NCBI RefSeq assembly: GCF_004521915.1
Contig: NZ_SDKD01000029.1
Coordinates: 1 to 39,990, forward strand
Reading direction: 5' to 3'
DNA from: Brevibacillus migulae
Lineage (GTDB): Bacteria > Bacillota > Bacilli > Brevibacillales > Brevibacillaceae
Length of the DNA stretch: 39,990 nt
Shown: piece after piece, positions 33,585 to 39,990 of the stretch
Layout: the number at the start of each line of letters is the position of its first letter
Position numbering within the stretch: the first letter of the stretch is position 1
The notes under the pieces: generated by a model
The model's database searches: none
What the model was told of the DNA's origin: nothing
The model's input: only the letters and a program-made list of their open reading frames with translations
Translations under genes and position numbers: made by a program

Positions 33585-33636
33585 ATTTATCATTCCTTTT
33601 CATAGGATGGAAATAAGTTGGGACAGGGGGTACACC

Positions 33637-34689
33637 ATGCCTAAACCAGTAAAACAGATCCTGCAGATCGCCTTTACCTACATCGGCACTGTTGTCGGTG
33701 CGGGATTTGCATCCGGTAGAGAGATTCTGCAATTTTTTGTCCAATACGGCTCAAGCGGTCTCATCGGGATCCTGATCGCGACCTTTTTATTTATTTGGGC
33801 AGGAATTCAGGTCATGCTGATCGCCCACCGCATACGCGCCGACTCTTATCAAGATATCAGCATTTACTTATTCGGGCGTACCATCGGCACAGTATTTAAT
33901 GTCGCCTTGCTGACGATTTTGCTCGGAACGACCTCTGTCATGCTCGCCGCCACTGGTGCGATCTTTCGCGAAAATTTTGCCCTTTCCTCGCAGATCGGTA
34001 TCTGGTGCGCGATGATTTGCATCTTTTTTGTCACTCAAAAAGGACTAAGCGGCATTCACTCGGTCAACTCTTTGTTCGTCCCGCTTTTAATCGGGTTTAC
34101 CATCCTCGTGTTTTGGGAAGCCCAGCCTTGGTCCAGCTTCCAAACGGCGACAGTTGAAACCGTGAAACCGATGGTCTGGCTCACTTCACCACTCTATTAT
34201 GTAGCCCTGAATATTACGCTCACTCAAGCCGTCCTGGTACCGATTGGCAGAGAAAGCTCTGATGAGAAGACGTTAATTCGTGGTGGGCTCCTGGGAGGAC
34301 TCGGAATCGGACTCCTGCTCATCTTGGCCTATGCGTCCATGTCTGCCCATCTTTCCGCCGTTCTCCATGTGGAAATGCCGATGATCGCCTTGCTGTCAGG
34401 CATGGGCAAAAGTATTTCCTTTTTGTTTGCCCTCATCGTCCTGGCGGAGATTTTTTCGACATTGATTGCCAACGTATACGGCTTGATTGAACAGCTGCGC
34501 ACCTACCTCCGGCTTTCTGCAGCACAGATATGCCTGGCTATCCTTGCCATCAGTTATGTAGTCAGCTTTTTAGGATTTCGATCACTATTAGCTTTATTGT
34601 ATCCATTATTTGGCCAGTTTGTCGTGTTCTTTTTGCTAATGCTTTTTTGGCGGCAATGGACGGGAAGAACTCGGAAAGCAAGCAAATAA
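33637..34689 (+). CDS. YkvI-family multi-pass membrane protein
   Basis: This 350-residue protein has about ten hydrophobic segments spread over its whole length and opens with the family signature YIGTVVGAGFASGREILQFF. That resembles the first helices of LeuT-fold APC transporters, with an unwound Gly-rich centre. In Bacillus, YkvI is an uncharacterised membrane protein, so transport is inferred. ATG at 33637 follows GGGGG at 6 bases; the frame from 33577 lacks a site and overlaps the divergent gene. A bidirectional terminator separates it from korB. Confidence 0.87.
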   Translation: MPKPVKQILQIAFTYIGTVVGAGFASGREILQFFVQYGSSGLIGILIATFLFIWAGIQVMLIAHRIRADSYQDISIYLFGRTIGTVFNVALLTILLGTTSVMLAATGAIFRENFALSSQIGIWCAMICIFFVTQKGLSGIHSVNSLFVPLLIGFTILVFWEAQPWSSFQTATVETVKPMVWLTSPLYYVALNITLTQAVLVPIGRESSDEKTLIRGGLLGGLGIGLLLILAYASMSAHLSAVLHVEMPMIALLSGMGKSISFLFALIVLAEIFSTLIANVYGLIEQLRTYLRLSAAQICLAILAISYVVSFLGFRSLLALLYPLFGQFVVFFLLMLFWRQWTGRTRKASK

Positions 34690-34717
34690 AAACCTCTCCC
34701 AAGCGGAGAGGTTTTTT
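34688..34717. terminator. Bidirectional terminator between the YkvI-like gene and korB
   Basis: AAAACCTCTCC pairs with GGAGAGGTTTT around an AAGC-type loop, with T-runs in both directions. It ends two convergent transcripts. Confidence 0.9.
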
Positions 34718-34724
34718 AGGTGGT

Positions 34725-35591
34725 TTATGCAAATTCAGCAACCAGTTTATCGAAGTCTTCTTTGGACAAGGACAGATCTTGGTAAGCCAAAGGTTCTTCT
34801 TTGAAGCCAGCAACCAGTTGTTCGTAAGATTTTTGCTCAGTGTTTTGATAGATCAAACCGTTGAGCAAACCTTTGTATTGCATCGAGTAGGACATTGCCT
34901 TGATGCGATCGTGTGGATCATAGCCTTCCAAAGAATCAACCGATACAATGTTTTCTTTGAACCAGTCATACGTATTTACCTTGTTATAAGTTACGCAAGG
35001 GCTGAATACGTTGATCAGAGAGAACCCTTTATGCTGGATTCCTTTTTCGATCAATTCAGTCAAGCCTTTCAGATCGCTGGAGAAGGATTGCGCAACAAAG
35101 GTTGCACCAACCGACAATGCCAGCTCAACTGGAGAAATCGCAGATTCAATGGAACCACCTGGTGTTGACTTGGTTACGAAACCAGCAGCCGAACGAGGCG
35201 AAGTTTGACCTTTTGTCAATCCGTAGATTTGGTTGTCCATTACGATGTACGTAACGTCCATGTTGCGACGGATTGCGTGTACAGTATGACCCATACCGAT
35301 TGCGAAACCGTCACCGTCGCCACCTGCTGCGATCACAGTCAGATCGCGGTTAGCCATTTTCAGACCTTGTGCGATTGGCAAGGAGCGACCATGTACACCA
35401 TGGAGTCCATAGCAGTTTACATAACCGGAGATACGACCGGAGCAACCGATACCGGATACGATCGCCAATTGCTCTGGTTCAAGACCTACATTCGCTGCCG
35501 CACGCTGGATGGCCGCTTGTACGGAGAAGTCTCCGCAACCAGGGCACCAGTTCGGCTTCACATTATTGCGAAACTCTTTCATAGTCGCCAT
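34725..35591 (-). CDS. korB: 2-oxoacid:ferredoxin oxidoreductase, beta subunit
   Basis: This 288-residue thiamine-diphosphate subunit acts with KorA to oxidise a 2-oxoacid, probably 2-oxoglutarate, to the acyl-CoA while reducing ferredoxin. The cysteine pair WCPGCGDF (15-22), the later SGIGCSGR and FSPCVTYN supply iron-sulfur ligands. GGDGDGFAIGMGH is the cofactor motif, with metal-binding NQIYGLTKGQ after it. ATG at 35591 follows AAGGGG and lies inside the korA 3' end (29-base overlap), so the two subunits are translationally coupled. Confidence 0.95.
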   Translation of the reverse strand: MATMKEFRNNVKPNWCPGCGDFSVQAAIQRAAANVGLEPEQLAIVSGIGCSGRISGYVNCYGLHGVHGRSLPIAQGLKMANRDLTVIAAGGDGDGFAIGMGHTVHAIRRNMDVTYIVMDNQIYGLTKGQTSPRSAAGFVTKSTPGGSIESAISPVELALSVGATFVAQSFSSDLKGLTELIEKGIQHKGFSLINVFSPCVTYNKVNTYDWFKENIVSVDSLEGYDPHDRIKAMSYSMQYKGLLNGLIYQNTEQKSYEQLVAGFKEEPLAYQDLSLSKEDFDKLVAEFA

Positions 35592-37341
35592 GCTTAATCA
35601 GCCCCTTAACCTGTGTATAAACTTCGTTTGGCAAGAATGGATTTCCGTCATATTTCAAGATCGAATCGATCTTCTCTGCATTACCAACATGCAATTTCAA
35701 CAGATTTGCGATTTGACCGGTAGCGTTGTTCTCCACTACGATCACTTTTTTCGCTTTTTCCACATAAGGTTTGATCACTTCAGTTGGGAACGGATGGATC
35801 AAGCGAATTTGCGCGTGGTTCACTTTCACGCCTTCTTTTTCCAAACGCTCTTTTGCCTCTTGGATCGTTCCGCCTACAGAGTTAATACCTACGAGCAATA
35901 CGTCTGCATCTTCATGTGGAGCATCGAAAAGAACAGGGTTTGGATAACGATCTACAAGCGTGTTCAGCTTGTTCATACGCTTATCCATTTGTTGTTTACG
36001 ATTGATTGGGCTCTCAGAAGGGCGTCCTGTTTGATCGTGCTCAACCCCTGTTACATGGTGAAGACCAAATTTTTGGCCTGGGATTGGACGTGGAGATATG
36101 CCATCTTCCGTCAATTCGTAGCGCTTGAACAGATCGTTTTGCTCTTTTTCAGGCAATTCTTGGCCTGTCAGCAATTTACCACGGCGGATTTCTACGCGGC
36201 TGTAATCAAACGGTTCAACCGTAGATTTCCCGAGGGAAAGTGTCAGGTCAGTTACCAAGATAACTGGCACTTGGTATTCTTCGGCGATATTGAATGCCTC
36301 AACGGTGTCATAGAAGCAATCTTCTACGCTGCTAGGTGCCAAAACCACTTTTGGAATCTCACCGTGCGTACCGTGGATCATCGCATTGATATCGGATTGC
36401 TCTTGTTTGGTAGGAAGACCTGTGGAAGGACCGCCACGTTGTGTATCTACGATCACAACTGGTGTTTCGGTCATACCTGCAAGGCCGATTGCTTCCATCA
36501 TCAAGGAAAGACCAGGACCTGCAGAAGCAGTCATCGTACGAACACCGCCGTAGTTACCACCGATTGCCATGGTGATCGCTGCGATCTCGTCTTCTGTTTG
36601 AATGACAGTACCGCCAAATTTCGGCAATTTTTTAATCAAATATTCCATGATTTCGGATGCCGGTGTGATTGGGTATGCCGGCATGAAACGACAGCCAGCC
36701 GTGAGCGCACCAAGTGCTACTGCATCGTTACCGATCATGAACAGACGCTTGCTGCCATCTGCTTTATCCAATTGAAATTCAGGTAGTTGTCCACCTGTCA
36801 AATTATTTACAAAGTCGAAGCCTTGCTTGATTGCTTCCATATTCTTTTCAACAACTTTTTCACCCTTGCGCAGGAACATGTCCTCCACAATGTTACGGAA
36901 GCTCTCGACCGGCATTCCCAGAATCGCTGCAGAAGCTCCGATCGACACCATGTTTTTCATCAGGGAAGTTCCCAGCTCTTCCGCAATTTGCGTCAGTGGA
37001 ACCGCGAACATGCGAACCGGTTTCAGACCATCAGGAAGTTTGGGGTTAAACTTGGCATCCGCAATGATTACTCCGCCTTCACGAAGCTCATGTGCGTTTA
37101 CATCAATGGTTTCTTGGTCAAAAGCCACCAAAATATCCAATACGTCGGAAACCGCACGCATTGGTTTTGTGCTCACGCGAATTTTGTTGTTCGTATGACC
37201 ACCTTTGATACGTGAGGAGAAGTGACGGTAGCTGTACAGATGGTAGCCCATGCGAGCCATTGCGATCGAAAAGATCTCACCCGTACTCTCGATACCCTCC
37301 CCTTGCTGTCCTCCAACTTTCCAAGAAAGTTGACTAATCAT
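35563..37341 (-). CDS. korA: 2-oxoacid:ferredoxin oxidoreductase, fused gamma-alpha subunit
   Basis: This 592-residue protein has a gamma domain at about 1-190 (GGQQGEGIESTGEIF, SSRIKGGHTNNKIRV) followed by the alpha domain (AYPITPASEIMEYL, GVRTMTASAGPGLSLM, TGLPTKQEQSD). The gamma-alpha fusion is normal for Bacillales and archaeal two-subunit enzymes. The alpha domain governs 2-oxoacid choice; the 2-oxoglutarate label is by family resemblance and could be pyruvate. ATG at 37341 follows GGGGTGG. The promoter lies about 150 bases upstream, leaving a long leader. Confidence 0.94.
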   Translation of the reverse strand: MISQLSWKVGGQQGEGIESTGEIFSIAMARMGYHLYSYRHFSSRIKGGHTNNKIRVSTKPMRAVSDVLDILVAFDQETIDVNAHELREGGVIIADAKFNPKLPDGLKPVRMFAVPLTQIAEELGTSLMKNMVSIGASAAILGMPVESFRNIVEDMFLRKGEKVVEKNMEAIKQGFDFVNNLTGGQLPEFQLDKADGSKRLFMIGNDAVALGALTAGCRFMPAYPITPASEIMEYLIKKLPKFGGTVIQTEDEIAAITMAIGGNYGGVRTMTASAGPGLSLMMEAIGLAGMTETPVVIVDTQRGGPSTGLPTKQEQSDINAMIHGTHGEIPKVVLAPSSVEDCFYDTVEAFNIAEEYQVPVILVTDLTLSLGKSTVEPFDYSRVEIRRGKLLTGQELPEKEQNDLFKRYELTEDGISPRPIPGQKFGLHHVTGVEHDQTGRPSESPINRKQQMDKRMNKLNTLVDRYPNPVLFDAPHEDADVLLVGINSVGGTIQEAKERLEKEGVKVNHAQIRLIHPFPTEVIKPYVEKAKKVIVVENNATGQIANLLKLHVGNAEKIDSILKYDGNPFLPNEVYTQVKGLIKHGDYERVSQ

Positions 37342-37486
37342 CCTATTTCCACCCCTTCAGTGACTGTGAAAAAAGTCTACCTCCGCTGGATTCCTCTCCC
37401 GGTCCTATTTGCCATGCAGCTCGTAAATCGGTTCGTGTGAGAAGCCTCCGCGAGATGTGACGAAAATGTGTATAGACTCCTACCAA

Positions 37487-37515
37487 ATTGTAGTCCGAGC
37501 CTATTAAAAATGCAA
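37487..37515 (-). promoter_or_regulatory. Candidate sigma-A promoter of korAB
   Basis: On the minus strand the -35 TTGCAT (37515-37510) and the -10 TACAAT (37492-37487) are 17 bases apart. The predicted start near 37480 leaves an untranslated leader of about 140 bases. Confidence 0.6.
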
Positions 37516-37554
37516 GTGCTTTTACTAAAAATACTTTTGACCTGAATCGAAAAT

Positions 37555-37583
37555 TGTACTTGGTACATTAATGTTTCGACATT
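37555..37583. repeat. Cluster of short inverted repeats upstream of the korA promoter
   Basis: Three overlapping dyads lie here: TGTAC-TTG-GTACA (37555-37567), ACATTAATGT (37565-37574) and AATGT-TTCG-ACATT (37570-37583). They sit between the dipeptidase stop and the korAB -35, a plausible operator position (inference). No T-run follows on the minus strand, so this is not a standard terminator. Confidence 0.4.
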
Positions 37584-37584
37584 T

Positions 37585-38523
37585 TTATTGTAGCACGTTT
37601 CTGAAAACACGCAACCAGTTTTCGCACAAGAATTTCTGAACTTCTGCCTCTTTATACCTTTTGCATAACGCATCCACCAACAAAGGATAATCACCCGCTC
37701 GTTTCAGGTCGCCAAAAGTTACCGCAGTCCCGTCAAAATCGGAAGAAAAGGCGACATGCTCACTGCCGCCAAGGGCACATACATGATCTAGATGACGCAG
37801 CAGATCGTCAATCCATACCGTCCGTTTTTCGGAGGTGACAAAGAAATCAACAAAGCTTAGACCCATGACGCCCCCTTTTTTGATGATCGCCCGGATCTGC
37901 TCGTCACTCAGGTTGCGCGGATGGTCACAAATCGCTCTCGCATTCGAGTGGGAAGCGATAAAAGGAGCTTCTGCCAGCTCCACGACATCCCAAAAACCCG
38001 GTTCGGCCAGATGAGAAACGTCCACCATCATGCCCAACCGATTCATTTCAGCCAGAACCTGTCTGCCAAACAGAGACAATCCCCCTGGATTTGGTTCATG
38101 GCTACCATCCGCCACGGAATTGCGGAAGTTCCAGGTTAGTCCCATACCTCGTACGCCTAGTCGATGCAAGGTATGGAGGTAGTTCAGATTTTCATCGATG
38201 GGATGCGCCCCTTCTACAAACAGAATAGCCCCTTTCTCCTTCTTTAATACACATTGCGCCAAATCTTGATTGGCGTATATCGGCTTTAACCCTGATCCAA
38301 CTATTTTTTCATGGAACAATTGCACCATTTCCAGCAGAGCTGCATATCGATTGGTGACAGGTACGTCGTAAGGGACAAAAGATGCGAACACCTGTAATCC
38401 TATCTTCCCTTTTTCCATTTCCGGCAAACTTACCTGCAAGCGCTCATCTGTTTCGGTAAAAGTTAAATCGGGATGTCTCCATAGTTTTAACAAGGCATCG
38501 CAGTGTGCATCGAAAATACGCAT
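37585..38523 (-). CDS. Membrane-type (renal) dipeptidase family protein
   Basis: This 312-residue zinc dipeptidase-like protein of family M19 has the first metal pair in FDAHCDALLK (His7, Asp9), the bridging Glu in LFVEGAHPI, and His ligands in VDVSHLAEPGF and ASHSNARAICDHPRNLSD. SSDFDGTA is the late substrate-site motif. No signal peptide is seen, so it is cytosolic. ATG at 38523 lies 10 bases after GAGAGG. It follows spoVS on the same strand after a terminator. Confidence 0.92.
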   Translation of the reverse strand: MRIFDAHCDALLKLWRHPDLTFTETDERLQVSLPEMEKGKIGLQVFASFVPYDVPVTNRYAALLEMVQLFHEKIVGSGLKPIYANQDLAQCVLKKEKGAILFVEGAHPIDENLNYLHTLHRLGVRGMGLTWNFRNSVADGSHEPNPGGLSLFGRQVLAEMNRLGMMVDVSHLAEPGFWDVVELAEAPFIASHSNARAICDHPRNLSDEQIRAIIKKGGVMGLSFVDFFVTSEKRTVWIDDLLRHLDHVCALGGSEHVAFSSDFDGTAVTFGDLKRAGDYPLLVDALCKRYKEAEVQKFLCENWLRVFRNVLQ

Positions 38524-38568
38524 GTTGGTTTTTCGCCTCTCTTGTTTGGACTTGAATCGACAAAAGCA

Positions 38569-38603
38569 CAAAAAAGCCTGTTTCGTTCCTTGAACAAACA
38601 GGC
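38569..38603 (-). terminator. Rho-independent terminator of spoVS
   Basis: On the minus strand GCCTGTTT (38603-38596) pairs with AAACAGGC (38583-38576), followed by six T. Confidence 0.9.
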
Positions 38604-38621
38604 CGGGTACTGCATGAACCT

Positions 38622-38882
38622 TTATCTTGGTTCTACTATCAATTTTATCGCAGTGCGTTCTTCCCCATCAATCACGATGTCGGTAAAGGCTGGAATGCAG
38701 ATCAGATCAACTCCACTAGGCGCTACGAACCCTCGTGCAATTGCTACTGCTTTCACAGCTTGATTAAGCGCCCCAGCACCAATGGCTTGAATCTCGGCAG
38801 CTCCGCGTTCGCGAAGAACACCTGCGAGGGCACCTGCAACGGAGTTGGGATTAGACTTTGCTGAAACTTTTAATACCTCCAT
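38622..38882 (-). CDS. spoVS: Stage V sporulation protein S
   Basis: This 86-residue Alba-fold protein has the highly conserved VSAKSNPNSVAGALAGVLRE at 5-24 and GALNQAVKAVAIARGFVAP in the middle. Mutants of Bacillus subtilis affect septum formation and coat assembly. ATG at 38882 follows GGAGG at 9 bases; the open frame to 38999 is not supported. It lies between ymdB and the dipeptidase gene, the usual ymdB-spoVS order. A sigma-H-like promoter and a dyad precede it. Confidence 0.97.
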   Translation of the reverse strand: MEVLKVSAKSNPNSVAGALAGVLRERGAAEIQAIGAGALNQAVKAVAIARGFVAPSGVDLICIPAFTDIVIDGEERTAIKLIVEPR

Positions 38883-38912
38883 CCTTTTGAACCTCCCGTC
38901 TGTTAGGAATAC

Positions 38913-38942
38913 AATCATTATTAGAATGATATTCTCATGATT
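38913..38942 (-). repeat. Nested inverted repeat in the spoVS leader
   Basis: AATCAT (38913-38918) pairs with ATGATT (38937-38942), and inside them AGAAT (38923-38927) pairs with ATTCT (38931-38935). It overlaps the -10 side of the candidate sigma-H promoter. Confidence 0.5.
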
Positions 38943-38955
38943 CCTAAAAATTCCT
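38931..38955 (-). promoter_or_regulatory. Candidate sigma-H promoter of spoVS
   Basis: On the minus strand AGGAATT (38955-38949), then 11 bases, then TGAGAAT (38937-38931), close to the sigma-H pattern RNAGGAWWW-N11/12-RNNGAAT with one -10 mismatch. Bacillus subtilis spoVS is sigma-H dependent. Confidence 0.55.
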
Positions 38956-38998
38956 GCATGCAGGTCGGAAAAATTCACAAAATTCCGATCTAAACACA

Positions 38999-39793
38999 TT
39001 ATTCCATAAACGGGCGTTCAGCGTCAATTCGGATGCGCTCAATCTTGGTTGCTTTTCCGCTTGCTTTGTCGAGGGTAATGACAACCCCATTCAGCTGGGT
39101 AGGGCCGCTTGCCACCTCAAAACGCACCGGAAGCTGTGTGCGGAATTTCTTGATCACCACTTCGCGATCCATCCCCAATATCCCATCGGAGGGACCGCAC
39201 ATGCCCGCGTCCGTCAAATAGGCGGTGCCTTGCGGAAGAATGCGCTCATCACCGGTCTGGACATGCGTATGGGTTCCCACCAGCCCGCTGATGCGACCAT
39301 CCAAGTACCACGACAATGCCTGCTTTTCAGATGTAACTTCGGCATGAAAATCAACAAAGATATACTTTGTTCGTTTTCTTGCCTGCTCTACCAATTCATC
39401 CGCTTTCGCAAACGGACAGTCTAGCGGCGGCAAGAAGGTACGACCCTGTAAATTGATAATCGCCAGTTCTCCTTCAGGCTGCTTGATATAAGTAATGCCC
39501 TTACCTGGTGTCCCAGGAGGAAAGTTGGCTGGTCGAATCACCCGATCTTGGTCATCAATAAACTCAAAAATCTCTTTATTGTCCCATGTATGGTTGCCTA
39601 GCGTTATCGCCTGAACACCAGCTTCAAACAGCTCTTTCACGATTTTTTCCGTGATTCCTTTACCGTTCGCAGCGTTTTCCCCGTTTGCTACGATGAAGGT
39701 TGGCTGATATTTGCGCTTTAGGCGCGGCAAATAATCCTTTACGATCTCGCGTCCGGGAGAGCCTACAATATCTCCAATAAACAACAGTTTCAT
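38999..39793 (-). CDS. ymdB: 2',3'-cyclic-nucleotide phosphodiesterase YmdB
   Basis: This 264-residue dinuclear metallophosphoesterase (TIGR00282) influences biofilm and motility gene choice in Bacillus. Metal ligands are Asp8 in FIGDIVGSPGRE, the Glu-Asn of NGENAANGKG, Asn-His in LGNHTWDN, His in FVDFHAEVTSE and the two His of VGTHTHVQT. The length equals that of the Bacillus protein. ATG at 39793 lies 6 bases after AGGTG, with a tandem ATG at 39796. rny, its usual upstream neighbour, is not in the window. Confidence 0.96.
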   Translation of the reverse strand: MKLLFIGDIVGSPGREIVKDYLPRLKRKYQPTFIVANGENAANGKGITEKIVKELFEAGVQAITLGNHTWDNKEIFEFIDDQDRVIRPANFPPGTPGKGITYIKQPEGELAIINLQGRTFLPPLDCPFAKADELVEQARKRTKYIFVDFHAEVTSEKQALSWYLDGRISGLVGTHTHVQTGDERILPQGTAYLTDAGMCGPSDGILGMDREVVIKKFRTQLPVRFEVASGPTQLNGVVITLDKASGKATKIERIRIDAERPFME

Positions 39794-39952
39794 CATCTTC
39801 ACCTCTTCTGTTATCAGTATACACGGTTTGCCTTCCTGAGAAAACGCGAGCTACACGTCTCTTTTCAATTGGAAAAACTTGGCTTCACTGAGCCCTTTGG
39901 CGTACCCGCAGCACTTATGCTGAAAAGAATTATTATAAATTCTTATCCACCA

Positions 39953-39990
39953 ATCGAGTAGGAGGGGGTGACTAACCCCCGACCTCTCAC
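39953..39990 (-). other. Candidate group II intron domain VI and 3' end, partial
   Basis: On the minus strand the last 38 bases fold as GAG-A-GG-UC-GGGGG, loop UUAGUCA, then CCCCC-U-CC-UA-CUC, and end GAU. The bulged A (complement of 39959) is the seventh base from the proposed 3' end, which is AU. That is the standard branch-point position and AY ending of group II introns. The wording GTGAGAGG..CCTCCTACTCGAT matches my recollection of Firmicute intron 3' ends. Domain V and the reverse transcriptase would lie beyond the window. Confidence 0.6.

Noticed and set aside
35509..36786. A 425-codon plus-strand frame opposite korA
   Set aside because: It is a shadow of korA, rich in Phe, Cys and Trp, with no ribosome binding site or domain.

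Overview
The window reads as chromosome of an endospore-forming member of the Bacillales, most likely Brevibacillus or a close relative in the Paenibacillaceae (inference). The evidence is the sporulation genes cotE, spoVK and spoVS, the GlnR/type I glutamine synthetase pair with GlnR boxes, strong GGAGG-type ribosome binding sites, CCA-encoding tRNA genes, and a gene order (ymdB-spoVS-tdh-kbl-miaB-ricA-cotE-mutS-mutL-miaA-hfq-spoVK-hflX-ynbB-glnR-glnA) that follows the Bacillus map. Almost all genes lie on the minus strand, so operons read from high to low coordinates.

Layout from the left: tRNA genes for Glu, Ala and Ile, with a fragment of another at the edge (1-440); small and accessory genes including a zinc-peptidase-like protein, a DUF1292 protein, a decayed old-yellow-enzyme pseudogene and a cyclase (660-2730); zwf and gnd, giving the oxidative pentose phosphate branch (2909-5919); a DinB-like protein, a membrane protein and a PhzF-family protein (6100-8050); the glnR-glnA nitrogen operon with two GlnR operators (8187-10079); the spoVK-hflX-ynbB operon (10154-13720); the mutS-mutL-methyltransferase-miaA-hfq operon for mismatch repair, tRNA modification and RNA chaperoning (13832-20468); a COOH-NH2 amidoligase next to cotE (20545-22510); and ricA-miaB (22645-24604).

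A plus-strand patch follows with a secreted SLH protein and an octanoyltransferase (24921-27142), then a membrane-anchored protein on minus and a plus-strand CBS protein related to c-di-AMP-binding CbpB. The minus strand continues with a YheC/D ATP-grasp coat-type protein (with a sigma-K-like promoter), kbl-tdh for threonine catabolism, mnmM and a metallo-beta-lactamase-fold protein. A YkvI-like membrane protein is on plus. Then come korAB (2-oxoacid:ferredoxin oxidoreductase), a dipeptidase, spoVS and ymdB.

The last 38 bases look like domain VI and the 3' end of a group II intron whose body lies beyond the window. No CRISPR array, prophage, complete insertion sequence or obvious defence island is visible. 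The least ordinary items are the amidoligase beside cotE, the possible intron terminus, the heavily decayed oxidoreductase pseudogene and the ambiguous start of miaA.
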